Assembly (NCBI RefSeq): GCF_011758645.1
Contig: NZ_JAAMOZ010000001.1
Coordinates: 1,860,001-1,924,000 of the forward strand
Source: Brooklawnia cerclae
Lineage (GTDB): Bacteria > Actinomycetota > Actinomycetes > Propionibacteriales > Propionibacteriaceae
DNA: 64,000 nucleotides
Direction of reading: 5' to 3'
Part shown: piece after piece, positions 20,583-31,818 of the stretch
Numbering within the stretch: position 1 is the first letter of the stretch
Layout: the number at the start of each line of letters is the position of its first letter
Made by a program: the position numbers and the translations under genes
Notes under the pieces: generated by a model
What the model saw: only the letters and a program-made list of their open reading frames with translations
Databases searched by the model: none
What the model was told of the DNA's origin: nothing

Positions 20583-21488
20583 TCACACACGGACGAGCGG
20601 CGCGAGTTGGGCATAGGTCTTCTCTCCGATCCCATCGACCTCCTGCAACTCCTCCACCCGCGTGAAGCGTCCGTGCTGGTCACGCCAGGCGAGGATGCGC
20701 TGCGCCGTGACCGGTCCGACACCGGGCAGCCCGTCCAACTGGTCCGCCGTCGCGGTGTTCAGGTCGAGGGTGGAGCCTGCCCCCTGCGAGCCGCTGCCCG
20801 ACGCCGGTACCGTCGTCGGTTCCCCGGCACGCCGCACCTCCCCACGTGGTGCCGAGCGGGTACCGACGACGACCTGGTCACCGTCCGACACGGGCGCGGC
20901 GAGATTGAGCTCCGCACAATCGGCATCCTGGGACAGACCACCGGCGGCCCCGATCGCGTCCGCCACCCGGGCGCCCGGGGACAGCACCACCACGCCTGGG
21001 GTCGCCACCGCACCCAGGACGTGGACCATCATCTCGATAGGTGTGTCCGCCTCCGTCGGGCTCGCCGTCGACTGAGCGACGACGGGCGTCAGGGCCGGCG
21101 TGAGCGGCGTGTCCTGCACATCATGGCCCTTGGCGGCCATCACGCGGGTCGCGGTGAAGATGAGCGCCACGACGAGCACCAGCACGATCGCACCCACATG
21201 GGCACGCCCGAGACCGATGAACCGTGTCAGCAGAGCCGCTCCGCCCGGCGGAAGTTGGTACCCGCCGTCGGCGGTGTCCTGCGGTTCCTGCCGACCCGGC
21301 GCGGCGACCTGCTCGTCCACGAAGTCGTCGGCCCACTCCTCGGGGAGAACACCCGGCCGGGAGAGCGGACCCGCGACCGACCGCACCCGGGCGCGTCGCG
21401 GACCGCCGGGCGGTTGTGCCCGGCCCACGACCGCCTCGAGCCGACCAGCCGGGTCACGCACCGGCGTGTGATCGCGTGCCTGATTCAC
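20583..21488 (-). CDS. comEA: ComEA helix-hairpin-helix DNA-binding protein
   Basis: The 301-residue protein has a proline/arginine-rich cytoplasmic N-terminus, one membrane helix at about 115-135 and an SLBB-like domain (IEMMVHVLGAVATPGVVVLSPGARVADAI). Two C-terminal helix-hairpin-helix motifs follow (LDGLPGVGPVTAQRILAWR and EVDGIGEKTYAQLAPLV). It binds double-stranded DNA at the surface and hands it to ComEC. It lies 34 nt upstream of comEC on the same strand. Family and domain order are clear. Confidence 0.93.
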   Translation of the reverse strand: MNQARDHTPVRDPAGRLEAVVGRAQPPGGPRRARVRSVAGPLSRPGVLPEEWADDFVDEQVAAPGRQEPQDTADGGYQLPPGGAALLTRFIGLGRAHVGAIVLVLVVALIFTATRVMAAKGHDVQDTPLTPALTPVVAQSTASPTEADTPIEMMVHVLGAVATPGVVVLSPGARVADAIGAAGGLSQDADCAELNLAAPVSDGDQVVVGTRSAPRGEVRRAGEPTTVPASGSGSQGAGSTLDLNTATADQLDGLPGVGPVTAQRILAWRDQHGRFTRVEELQEVDGIGEKTYAQLAPLVRV

Positions 21489-21597
21489 ACCCTCACTGTT
21501 GGTGTGTCACCGCCCCGTGGACCACATTCGTCGAAGCTGTGGAAAACTCGTGCCTCTCACCGCCCACTCTCGGAGCGGCAAAGGGCACTCGCGGGGA

Positions 21598-24087
<2,490 letters not shown>

Positions 24088-24336
24088 CGTTGGTGTCTCC
24101 TTGTCGTCACCGCTCCAGCGGCTCCCCACATGACCCCTCCCACATGAAGAACGCCCCGAGGCCCGTAGGCATCAGGGCGTCCACGGCCCGTCCGTTCAGC
24201 CGGCGAACCGTGGAACGGGGAGAAGTTGCGCGCCATGCACCCGTGCAGTCTAGCGGATTGGCCCATCAGCCCAGCCTTGCCTCAAGTCGCAGCCACATTG
24301 CTTGCTGTCGGGAGGATCCGCCCGCATGGTTGATCC

Positions 24337-25038
24337 ATGATGGCAATGGCGCTCACCGGTTCGGAGCCCGCACGGTTGACCGGCAGGCTCAACTGGTTGC
24401 GCGCCGCCGTGCTGGGTGCCAACGACGGGATCGTCTCGGTGGCCAGTCTCGTCATGGGGGTGGCCGGGGCGGCGGCCGACAGCCGCACGCTCCTCATCGC
24501 CGGAGTCGCCGGACTGGTCTCGGGAGCGCTGTCGATGGCCGGCGGGGAGTTCGTGTCGGTCAGCAGTCAGGCCGACACGGAACTGGCCGCACTGGCGGCC
24601 CAGCGCGCCCGGCTGGCCTCCGACCCCACCAGGGAACGCCACGCGTTGGCCCGCGCGTACGCCGCTCGGGGTCTGGAGCCGTCGCTCGCGCTCCAGGTCG
24701 CCGAGCAACTCACACGGCACGACGCAGTGGCCGCCCACGCCGAGACCCGACTGGGGATCCAGGCCGGCGAGCAGACGAGTCCCTGGGCGGCGGCCACCGC
24801 CTCGCTCATCGCCTTCGCGCTCGGAGCGTTCATCCCGCTGGTCCTCATGCTCGCGTCTCCACCGAACACGCGGGTACTGGCCACGATGCTCGGCGTCGAA
24901 CTGGCGCTGTGCCTCACGGGGTTGACCGGTGCTCGACTCGGCGGAGCGAGCGCCGCGCGTCCTGTTCTGCGCAACATGCTCGTCGGGAGCCTCGGTATGT
25001 GCCTGACCTACACGGTCGGGACGCTCTTCTCGGTGTGA
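24337..25038 (+). CDS. VIT-family iron/manganese transporter
   Basis: The 233-residue membrane protein belongs to the VIT1/CCC1 family. It starts with the family motif LRAAVLGANDGIVSVASLVMGV, has five hydrophobic segments (three C-terminal) and a central cytoplasmic metal-binding domain (about 85-155) rich in Arg, Glu and Ala. Such proteins export or sequester Fe2+ or Mn2+. The last 31 nt overlap the convergent kinase gene. No Fe-responsive operator was identified in the upstream gap. Confidence 0.9.
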   Translation: MMAMALTGSEPARLTGRLNWLRAAVLGANDGIVSVASLVMGVAGAAADSRTLLIAGVAGLVSGALSMAGGEFVSVSSQADTELAALAAQRARLASDPTRERHALARAYAARGLEPSLALQVAEQLTRHDAVAAHAETRLGIQAGEQTSPWAAATASLIAFALGAFIPLVLMLASPPNTRVLATMLGVELALCLTGLTGARLGGASAARPVLRNMLVGSLGMCLTYTVGTLFSV

Positions 25039-25979
25039 GCCGCGAGGAAGCCGTCCACCTCCGCCCGTGTCGGCGGATCCGCGGCGATCCGCGTACAGGT
25101 GAGCGCCGCGGCGGCATTGCCCCGGCGCAACGCGGCCTCGGTGTCCAGGGGGTCGCGGAGCCATTGTGAGAGGAAACCCGCGGTGAACGCGTCGCCCGCT
25201 CCGACGGTGTCCACCACCGGCACGTCGAACCGCCCAGACGCGCTCACCCGGCCGTCGGGCTTCACCGCCAGTGCCCCGGCATCCCCCAATGTCACGACCA
25301 CCAGCGAGAACCCGTATGTGCGCGCCCAATCGGTAGCGACGTCGATGACGTCGAGATCCGGATCGCCCACAGCACCGACCAACCACGCGATGTCCTGATC
25401 ACTGGCACGCAGGATGCCCCCGCCCGCGCCCACCCGCACCATGACGCGCTCGATGCGCTCCCAGTAGTCCGCCTGGTCGCCGACCACGGTCGGCCGCACG
25501 TTGATGTCGAAGGACGCCGGCAGGCCACACCTGGACAGATAGTCCAAGAGCGCGGAGGCGCCTGGTTCCAGTACAGCGGCCAGCGATCCGATGTGCAGCC
25601 ACAGATCGTCCCCGCCTGTCGGCAGACCAGTATCGTCCCACTGGAACGTCGCCGAACCCTGCAGATGAAACGTGTAGGAGATGCCCTTCGGCGAAGACTC
25701 CACCACCGCGAGAGCCGTGGGCCCCTGCGGGCGCCGCGCAGCCCGCAGGTCGACACCGGCGGCCTCCATCCACCCGGCCAGCTGGCGACCGAAGACGTCG
25801 CTCGACAACGATCCCCAGAACGCGGTCTCGCAGCCCAGCCGCGCCAGCGCCACCGCCGTCGTCATGGGCCCGCCACCGTTGTGCGCCGCCCATGACGAAG
25901 CCGACGCCCGCTGGTTCGCGGGCACCTCCGCCGCCGGGATCAGGTCGATCAGTGCCTCTCCGCATACTGCCACCCGCAT
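25008..25979 (-). CDS. PfkB-family carbohydrate kinase
   Basis: The 323-residue ribokinase-fold enzyme has the N-terminal GEALIDLIP motif, a substrate-binding NGGGPMTTAVALARLG stretch and the C-terminal PfkB signature DTVGAGDAFTAGFL, whose Asp is the catalytic base. It is closest in style to bacterial fructokinases and probably phosphorylates a furanose sugar with ATP. It lies 9 nt downstream of the DUF4192 gene on the same strand, so the two are probably cotranscribed. Substrate is not determinable. Confidence 0.87.
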   Translation of the reverse strand: MRVAVCGEALIDLIPAAEVPANQRASASSWAAHNGGGPMTTAVALARLGCETAFWGSLSSDVFGRQLAGWMEAAGVDLRAARRPQGPTALAVVESSPKGISYTFHLQGSATFQWDDTGLPTGGDDLWLHIGSLAAVLEPGASALLDYLSRCGLPASFDINVRPTVVGDQADYWERIERVMVRVGAGGGILRASDQDIAWLVGAVGDPDLDVIDVATDWARTYGFSLVVVTLGDAGALAVKPDGRVSASGRFDVPVVDTVGAGDAFTAGFLSQWLRDPLDTEAALRRGNAAAALTCTRIAADPPTRAEVDGFLAAHTEKSVPTV

Positions 25980-25988
25980 GGATCAACC

Positions 25989-27035
25989 CTAACCACCGAA
26001 CTGTCCCCCGGCCATGTCCATCGCGATGTCGACAAGCATCCGATCCCAGATCGACGGCGGTGCCGCCGTGGCATTGATGTCGGCCAGCAGATGCAGCAGC
26101 GGGAACCCCGGGTCTATACGCTCGGCCTGGCACATGCAGACGACCTGCAACGCCCCGTCACCGCTGACCCAGGACGCGAGAGCCAGCACGCACAGAGCGG
26201 GTACGCGTCCCTCCCGTGGGGTCGCGCGAACGACCCGCTCCCACAGCCGGACATGACCGGACGCGGTCGCACGATCCAACCGGACGAGAACACGATCCCG
26301 CAGGTCAGGGTCTTTCAGCCGAATCGCCAGTTCGACGAGGTCGTCGTCCGAAAGAGAAGCGGGATCGTCGAGGCCGCGGTCCACGAGTTCGTCCAGTCCG
26401 GCTCGTCGGTCGGCCCATTCGAGGCCTCCGGCAGCGCTCTCCACGCGGTCGTAGCGACGCCGCGATGCCCCAACGGCCCCACCCCGGGGCAGGGCGACTC
26501 GCCGTTCGAGGTCGGACCGCCTCGGCAACGCCTGCAACCCCGCGACGACGGCACGTACGGCCATCGGGCCGCTCGCCGCATCGAACGGGACGCCCTCGGG
26601 CGGGCAGCACTCCTCGCTCGTGCACAGGCGCGACCAGTAGCGACCCGACCCGACGACGACGCTGTCGAGCAGGCTGTCCGGTTCCAGAATCTGCTCCACC
26701 AGGGCCAGCGCATCATGCGCGCGTCGCGGCTCGTCCGAGTACGCCGCCAGGACGAACCGCGCCGAGGCGAACCGCGCCTGGATCGCCCACAACCGAGCCT
26801 CCACGGCCCGTGGATGGCGGCAGTCCCCGATCTCGAATCGCACGGTGAGAGCCACCTGCCCCTCGACGCACACGACGATCACGACCGACTCGTCCGGATG
26901 GAAACCGAGCAGGTAGGGAATGATCGAGATCAGGTCGGGCAGGCCCCTCACCCTCAGGGGGCCATCAATGTCACGAGCCGCCGTCGGCACGTCGTCCGGC
27001 CAGCCGGGGTGCCGTTCATAGTGATTGTCTGTCAC
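25989..27035 (-). CDS. DUF4192-domain protein
   Basis: The 348-residue protein opens after a short leader with VRGLPDLISIIPYLLGFHPDESVVIV, the hallmark of the actinobacterial DUF4192 family of unknown function. The Trp- and Asp-rich mid section (GSGRYWSRLCTSEECCPPEG) is also typical. It has no signal peptide and is likely cytoplasmic. The GTG at 27035 is preferred because the upstream ATG at 27131 would run into the divergent promoter region. No function is known. Confidence 0.87.
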   Translation of the reverse strand: MTDNHYERHPGWPDDVPTAARDIDGPLRVRGLPDLISIIPYLLGFHPDESVVIVVCVEGQVALTVRFEIGDCRHPRAVEARLWAIQARFASARFVLAAYSDEPRRAHDALALVEQILEPDSLLDSVVVGSGRYWSRLCTSEECCPPEGVPFDAASGPMAVRAVVAGLQALPRRSDLERRVALPRGGAVGASRRRYDRVESAAGGLEWADRRAGLDELVDRGLDDPASLSDDDLVELAIRLKDPDLRDRVLVRLDRATASGHVRLWERVVRATPREGRVPALCVLALASWVSGDGALQVVCMCQAERIDPGFPLLHLLADINATAAPPSIWDRMLVDIAMDMAGGQFGG

Positions 27036-27132
27036 GCCAACGACTGTGGGTGAGCCGGCCCAGGGTTGCTCACATTCGTCGAGCCTGTGGACAACCCTGG
27101 CCTCCACGGGCTCGGATACGCTGGAGTGCACT

Positions 27133-27930
27133 ATGAGTCAACCGACCCCGCCGTCCGGCGGCAATGGCACACCGGCACCGAATCGCGATGCCGCGGCGTC
27201 CGCGCAGGAGGGATTCGGCGGGCTGTCCCAAAGCCCCGGTCAGCCGCCGTCGAGTTGGGGGGCACCGAACTCGGCCTGGAACCAGACGACGGGATGGGCC
27301 GCACCCGGCGGGGATCGCCCGGCGTCCTCCCCGCCCGAGCCCGGCTCCGTGCCCACTGGCCCCACGGCTCCTGTCACGGGGCCCACGCCGTTCCAGGAGA
27401 CCTCGCGACCGCGGGTGAGCATCGACCAGTATCGGACGAAGCGCAATGTCGCCGTCCCGATCCTGCTTCTGGCCGCGGTGCTCGTCGTCGTCGCGGGCGT
27501 CCTGTACTTCGGTACCCGGCCCGAGCCCGTCGACAGCGCGAGTGCGACCCCGACCCCCAGCCGCACCACACTTCCGACCCCTGCCACGCCCGGGGGTGCT
27601 GCCAACGAGATCCGTTTCGAGACCGATCAGGTGAGCGGCACCTTCATACTCAACTCCTCCCAGTGGGAAGGATCGACGCTCACCGTCGACGTCACGGTGA
27701 GCGTCGACACCGGGTCGCTGGAGTTCTGGTTCGTGACCATGGACGTGGCCACCGGCGACGTCTACGACGTCAGTTCCCCGACGCAGAGCGGCGACATCCG
27801 CCAGGAGACGTTGCGGGCCGGCGGATCGGCGTCCGGCACTCTGCACGTCACCAAACCACGCGGTGACACCCAACTGCTTCTGTCGGACGTGAACGGCGAC
27901 AACCTCACCATGCTGCTCATCTCGGGCTGA
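27133..27930 (+). CDS. Membrane-anchored hypothetical protein with Pro/Gly-rich N-terminus
   Basis: This 265-residue protein starts with about 90 residues of low-complexity Pro/Gly/Ser sequence, probably cytoplasmic and disordered. A single membrane helix lies at about 106-127, then a Thr/Pro linker and a roughly 105-residue beta-rich extracytoplasmic domain (FETDQVSGTFILNSSQWEG). The tail resembles secreted DUF4352-type immunoprotective folds, but that is only an impression. It is divergent from the DUF4192 gene and lies 37 nt before the methyltransferase. Confidence 0.72.
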   Translation: MSQPTPPSGGNGTPAPNRDAAASAQEGFGGLSQSPGQPPSSWGAPNSAWNQTTGWAAPGGDRPASSPPEPGSVPTGPTAPVTGPTPFQETSRPRVSIDQYRTKRNVAVPILLLAAVLVVVAGVLYFGTRPEPVDSASATPTPSRTTLPTPATPGGAANEIRFETDQVSGTFILNSSQWEGSTLTVDVTVSVDTGSLEFWFVTMDVATGDVYDVSSPTQSGDIRQETLRAGGSASGTLHVTKPRGDTQLLLSDVNGDNLTMLLISG

Positions 27931-27967
27931 GGTCGGCGCCGAGCCACCGACCGCTAGAGTCGGCCCC

Positions 27968-28651
27968 ATGTACCGGGGTGAACCCATCTGGGAAGCTGTC
28001 GACCGCCTGTTCATCGACCGCCTCGTGGACGAGGACGAGGCCCTGGTGGCCGCTCGTGAGAGCTCCGCTCGCACGGCGATGCCGCAGGCCGACGTGGCGC
28101 CCAACCAGGGAGCCTTCCTGTCGATCATCGCCCGAATAGCCGGCGCGCACCGGATACTCGAGTTCGGGACGCTGGCGGGCTACTCCACCATCTGGCTCGC
28201 CCGCGCGGTGGGCGAGCGGGGACGGGTCGTCACCCTCGAGGTCGACGAGGTCGCCGCGGCCGTCGCCCGCGAGAACTTCGAGCGAGCCGGTGTCGCCGAC
28301 CGTATCGACCTCGTCCTGGGACCTGCCCTCGAGTCGGCCCGGGCTCTGGCGGACCAGGGCACCGAACCCTTCGACATGGTCTTCATCGACGCCGACAAGC
28401 CCAACAATCCCCACTACCTGGCGGCGGCGCTCGCCATGTCGCATCCCGGCACCGTGATCGTCGGTGACAACGTCGTCCGTGACGGAGCGGTCGCTGATCC
28501 CGACAGCCGCGATCCCCGCGTCCACGGCACCTGGGCGCTCCTCGACGGCCTGGGCGACCGCGATCGTCTCGCCGCGACCGCCCTGCAGACCGTCGGCCTC
28601 AAGGGGTGGGACGGATTCGCGATCGGCGTCGTCCGGGGCCCGTCCGACTGA
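27968..28651 (+). CDS. O-methyltransferase (catechol-OMT family)
   Basis: The 227-residue SAM-dependent enzyme has motif I EFGTLAGYSTIWLARA, an acidic ribose ligand in VVTLEVD and the metal-binding FIDADKPNN followed by GDNVVRDGAV. These features mark methyltransferase family 3, which methylates phenolic hydroxyls with Mg2+. The physiological acceptor is unknown. The gene follows the anchored hypothetical protein and ends before the tandem repeat array. Confidence 0.9.
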   Translation: MYRGEPIWEAVDRLFIDRLVDEDEALVAARESSARTAMPQADVAPNQGAFLSIIARIAGAHRILEFGTLAGYSTIWLARAVGERGRVVTLEVDEVAAAVARENFERAGVADRIDLVLGPALESARALADQGTEPFDMVFIDADKPNNPHYLAAALAMSHPGTVIVGDNVVRDGAVADPDSRDPRVHGTWALLDGLGDRDRLAATALQTVGLKGWDGFAIGVVRGPSD

Positions 28652-28673
28652 TCCGGCCCGGAATCTCCAGGGA

Positions 28674-28869
28674 AACGCTGACCAACGATCCCTGAGCCCG
28701 TCGAAGGGTCGTGGAACACCGTAACGCTGACCAACGACCCCTGAGCCCGTCGAAGGGTCGTGGAACACCGTAACGCTGACCAACGATCCCTGAGCCCGTC
28801 GAAGGGTCGTGGAACACCGTAACGCTGACCAACGATCCCTGAGCCCGTCGAAGGGTGGTGGAACCACCG
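28674..28869. repeat. 49-bp tandem repeat, four copies
   Basis: Four head-to-tail copies begin at 28674, 28723, 28772 and 28821 and are nearly identical; the last differs by a base and a small insertion. Each contains CCTGAGCCCGTCGAAGGG, which resembles the dispersed CCTGAGCCTGTCGAAGGG-type intergenic repeat seen in many high-GC bacteria. Just downstream (28876-28900) an inverted partial copy, GGCTTCGACCGGCTCAACC, could pair with the units. The array lies between the methyltransferase and lipase stop codons. Confidence 0.9.
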
Positions 28870-28927
28870 TCCGGCGACGGGCTTCGACCGGCTCAACCAA
28901 CGTTGCCCGTATTAGTCATGCGTTTCT

Positions 28928-30757
28928 CTAGGCGTCGCAGGTGTTCGTGATCTCCGGGTCGCCGGAGAGCCGGGACCGCGTCCACTCGAACAGTTGCGTG
29001 ACCAGCGGCGAATCGCGACCGACCAGACCCATGTGGTCGAGCCCCGGATAGGTGCGGTAGTCCACCTGCTGCCCGGCGGAACACAAGCTCTCGACGAACT
29101 CGTCCTGCAGATCGATGGCGATCAGTGGATCCGACTCGCCCTGGGCCAGCAGCAGCGGCACGTCGATCCCCCCGGCGGGCGTGTTCTCCCTCAACCGGTC
29201 GCCCAGGGGACCCGACAACGGGTCGGAGGCGAAGATCGGGCGGTCGCCGCTGATGGACAGCGCGTCCAGAACCGATACGGACATCCCCGGCTCCGACCAG
29301 CAGCGCATGGCCATCTCACGGACCAGGGGCCGGGCGGACGCGATGACGTACTGCTCCATGGTGACGTCGGGATACGCGTCGACGTAGGCCTGCGCCACCA
29401 GGGAGGCCAGCACCGAGCCGCCGGTGAGATCGGCCAGATGCCCGGTGAGCCCGATCAGGTTGGCCGCGGGTGCCATGGCGGCGACACCCAGGAGCGGCAC
29501 ATCCGGGGCGTAGGACGGCTGGATCTGCCCCGTCCACAGCGCGGCGTGTCCTCCCTGCGAGTGGCCCCACACCACGGTTTGATCGCCGAGCGAGGCCTCG
29601 GTGAGTTCACGTGCGGCACGGACGGCGTCGAGCACGGAGCGTCCCTCACCCTGCCCGACGAGATACGGCTGCGGACCTTCGGTGCCCATACCGATGTAGT
29701 CGGTGGCCACGAGCGCCCAGCCCTCCTCGACGACCTCGTCCGGGAAGAGCAGCGCGCCCGAGGTGAAGGGCTCGTCGAGGACGCTCGGCGCGCAGTTGGG
29801 GGTGTAGCCGGTCGTCCCGTGCGCCCAGGCGATCACCGGGTGTGACGAGCCCGACTCCGGCACCAGGACGATCGCGCTGGCCAGCGCCGGGGTGTCGTCG
29901 TCCCGCGTCGTGGTGTAGAGGATTCGCCAGGCCCTGGCCCCGTCGGGCACCTCACGCGTGAACGGCTCGCTGCGCAACAGTCGGCCGGGCTCGCTCGGCA
30001 CCTGGTCGGGAGCCTCGTAGAAGTCGTCGACGGCAGGGCTCCCCGAGGTCAGCCGCCCCGAGACGACGAGGGCGGCGACGGACACCAGCACCATCGCCAG
30101 TGCCGCTGTCGTACGCCCCAGCCGCCTCCAGCGGGTGGCGACCGCGGACTCCGCACGGCCGGTGCCCGTTGCGTCGAGGTGCCGGGCGTCCCGCCCCCGG
30201 CGAACCGCCTGCCAGACCTGGGCGAGCCCGAAAGCGATGGTGCGGGCGCCGAACAGCACCGCGACGACGAGCAGTGTGATGTCGGGCCAGGCGAGCGCCA
30301 CCACGCCGAACACGATGTCGGTGAGGCCGAACAGCCCGGTCGCGATCCGGGCGTCCAGCGTCGGGGCGCGGCGCACCTCGAAGCCTCGCACGAGACCCGA
30401 GACGATCAGTGCCACCGCGATCACGGTCGGCAGCAACCCGATCGCCCGGCCGAGGCCCGCCAGCACCGCCACGCCCAGGACGATCCATCCCGCGCCCAGC
30501 ACCCCGGCTGCCAACTGCCGCGAACGGGCTGCGTCCGACGACAGCGACGCGACACCTGCGGCGACACAACTCAACCCGATGTAGATCGTGAGCACGGTCA
30601 CCGAACTCAACGGACGGACGATCAGCAGGACGCCCAGGACGACGGCGCCGATGCCGATCAGCGCGGAGGCCCACCACGGCAGCCACCGTGAGACGCGGGG
30701 CAAGAATCCTGTGAGCCGGTTGATCCCCGTCCGGCCGGGGTGTGAGGAGGTGTCCAC
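28928..30757 (-). CDS. DUF308 membrane domain fused to a secretory-lipase-type alpha/beta hydrolase
   Basis: The 609-residue protein has two parts. Residues about 25-195 form six hydrophobic helices of the HdeD/DUF308 type. After a linker and another hydrophobic segment (about 212-232) comes an alpha/beta hydrolase domain of the fungal/actinobacterial secretory lipase (LIP) family, with WAHGTTGY, the nucleophile elbow GHSQGG, a DPLI acid region and a C-terminal GLDHMG histidine. It is probably a membrane-tethered esterase or lipase facing outward. The fusion is unusual, and the next gene upstream is a TetR regulator on the same strand. Confidence 0.82.
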   Translation of the reverse strand: MDTSSHPGRTGINRLTGFLPRVSRWLPWWASALIGIGAVVLGVLLIVRPLSSVTVLTIYIGLSCVAAGVASLSSDAARSRQLAAGVLGAGWIVLGVAVLAGLGRAIGLLPTVIAVALIVSGLVRGFEVRRAPTLDARIATGLFGLTDIVFGVVALAWPDITLLVVAVLFGARTIAFGLAQVWQAVRRGRDARHLDATGTGRAESAVATRWRRLGRTTAALAMVLVSVAALVVSGRLTSGSPAVDDFYEAPDQVPSEPGRLLRSEPFTREVPDGARAWRILYTTTRDDDTPALASAIVLVPESGSSHPVIAWAHGTTGYTPNCAPSVLDEPFTSGALLFPDEVVEEGWALVATDYIGMGTEGPQPYLVGQGEGRSVLDAVRAARELTEASLGDQTVVWGHSQGGHAALWTGQIQPSYAPDVPLLGVAAMAPAANLIGLTGHLADLTGGSVLASLVAQAYVDAYPDVTMEQYVIASARPLVREMAMRCWSEPGMSVSVLDALSISGDRPIFASDPLSGPLGDRLRENTPAGGIDVPLLLAQGESDPLIAIDLQDEFVESLCSAGQQVDYRTYPGLDHMGLVGRDSPLVTQLFEWTRSRLSGDPEITNTCDA

Positions 30758-30843
30758 CTGCCGACCTTAACCCGCGACAGCCTCGCCGCAGGCGGAAACG
30801 CCCACCTCGGGCCCGAACACGGGTGCATCTGCCGGTTCCGCCG

Positions 30844-31482
30844 TCACGAGCCAGGGCGCAGTCGGTTCACCAGAGCCGCCAGATTGACCTCGAAGTCCTC
30901 CTCCACGTGTCCCGGGCCGGGAGAATCAGCCAGCATCCTCGCGAGGTGAGGGAACCGGTCGCGGTCGGCCTCGCACAGCAGTCGCGTGGCGTAGGTCTGC
31001 TCCTCCGCCAGGCGGCCGGCCAGCGCCTCGCCGTACAGGTACTGGGACACCAGCTGCCAGGCGTTGATCGCTGCTTTTCCGTCCAATCCCATGCGATACA
31101 GGCAGGCGAACACCCGATCCAGCAGCGTCAGAGCGAGAGGGCTGGCCAGGCCTTGGTTGGCGAACACGAGGATGATCCACGGATCCTTGCGGAACACCTT
31201 GTGCAGCGTCCGGACGAGGGCCATGAGCTCGTGTTCGGGCGATTCATCCTCCGGCGGGAGTTCCATGCCCTCCGCCACCCGGTTCATGATCCCCAGAATG
31301 AGATCCTCGCGGTCGGCGATGTGCCGGTAGAGAGACATCGGTGCCACGTTCATCGCCCGGGCTACGCGCCGCATCGTCAGGGCGTCCAGGCCCTCGCTCC
31401 GGATGATTCCCAGTGCGGTGGTGACGATCGAGTCGCGGGTGAGGAGCGGGGTTTCCCGTCTTCTTCGCTGCACGGCATGCAT
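30844..31482 (-). CDS. TetR-family transcriptional regulator
   Basis: The 212-residue protein has a TetR helix-turn-helix at about 15-60 (TRDSIVTTALGIIRSEGLDALTMRRVARAMNVAPMSLYRHIADREDLI) and a TetR_C-like ligand domain. The start is the ATG at 31482; a GTG at 31497 is also possible. It lies upstream of the lipase fusion and divergent from the cysK leader, so it may control either. Half-sites of an inverted repeat lie in the shared promoter region. Confidence 0.85.
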   Translation of the reverse strand: MHAVQRRRRETPLLTRDSIVTTALGIIRSEGLDALTMRRVARAMNVAPMSLYRHIADREDLILGIMNRVAEGMELPPEDESPEHELMALVRTLHKVFRKDPWIILVFANQGLASPLALTLLDRVFACLYRMGLDGKAAINAWQLVSQYLYGEALAGRLAEEQTYATRLLCEADRDRFPHLARMLADSPGPGHVEEDFEVNLAALVNRLRPGS

Positions 31483-31513
31483 GGAGCTATCTTGCACAAC
31501 GATCGGCCGTCGA

Positions 31514-31566
31514 CCGACACAACGCGTCCGAATGGCCTGCTCGCGAGGCGGACGAAGTTGTGTCGG
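31514..31566. promoter_or_regulatory. Inverted repeat between tetR and the cysK leader
   Basis: CCGACACAAC (31514-31523) and GTTGTGTCGG (31557-31566) are perfect 10-bp inverse copies 33 nt apart. The right arm covers the -35 box of the cysK leader promoter. This suits an operator with two half-sites for the divergent TetR protein or another regulator. Confidence 0.45.
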
Positions 31567-31586
31567 GTCGCGGTGGGGGCTAGGCT
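31558..31586 (+). promoter_or_regulatory. Promoter of the cysK leader, giving a leaderless message
   Basis: TTGTGT (31558-31563) and TAGGCT (31581-31586) are 17 bp apart. The -10 box ends 6 nt before the ATG at 31593, so transcription should start at or next to that ATG. Confidence 0.6.
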
Positions 31587-31592
31587 GCCCAC

Positions 31593-31658
31593 ATGATCAC
31601 GATGCGCGTTGCAACCATGTGTCGTTGCTGTGCGTCGATGGCATGTCCGGCCTGCTGA
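31593..31658 (+). CDS. Cysteine-rich leader peptide upstream of cysK
   Basis: A 21-codon frame encodes a peptide with five cysteines, at positions 10, 12, 13, 18 and 21, of which 12 and 13 are adjacent and 21 is the last residue. It has no ribosome site but begins about 6 nt after a good -10 box, so it is probably translated from a leaderless transcript. Cysteine-rich leaderless upstream ORFs that sense Cys-tRNA by ribosome stalling are known before cysteine and sulfur genes in mycobacteria. The start lies 278 nt before cysK, and short hairpins lie between. The expected role is to raise cysK expression when cysteine is scarce. Confidence 0.7.
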   Translation: MITMRVATMCRCCASMACPAC

Positions 31659-31695
31659 CGATCCCCGCTAAACGTCCGCACCCCACACCGACGCT

Positions 31696-31818
31696 CTCGC
31701 GGTAATTTCGCGAGTGCTGCTTGCGCCCGACATCCCGACCGTGATCGCCTCTTCCCGCTGATCTCGTACCCGGATGGCGCAGATTCCCGCATCGCCTCGA
31801 CGCAGGCATCAGGCCTGC
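31696..31818 (+). promoter_or_regulatory. Hairpins between leader peptide and cysK
   Basis: A perfect 6-bp stem CTCGCG/CGCGAG with a 7-nt loop is at 31696-31714. A second, GCAGGC/GCCTGC with a 5-nt loop, is at 31802-31818. They may be part of an attenuation switch coupled to translation of the leader. Neither has a strong T-tract. Confidence 0.35.

Noticed and set aside
24088-24336. T-box or leucine leader upstream of leuS
   Set aside because: No T-box core sequence, no run of leucine codons in a short frame and no convincing terminator were seen.
28674-28869. Possible CRISPR array
   Set aside because: Units follow each other without unique spacers, so this is a simple tandem repeat, and no cas genes are present.
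28414-28900. Minus-strand frames containing repeated PFDGLRDRWSAL-type peptides
   Set aside because: The repeats are just translation of the 49-bp tandem DNA repeat; no start signal or real protein is apparent.
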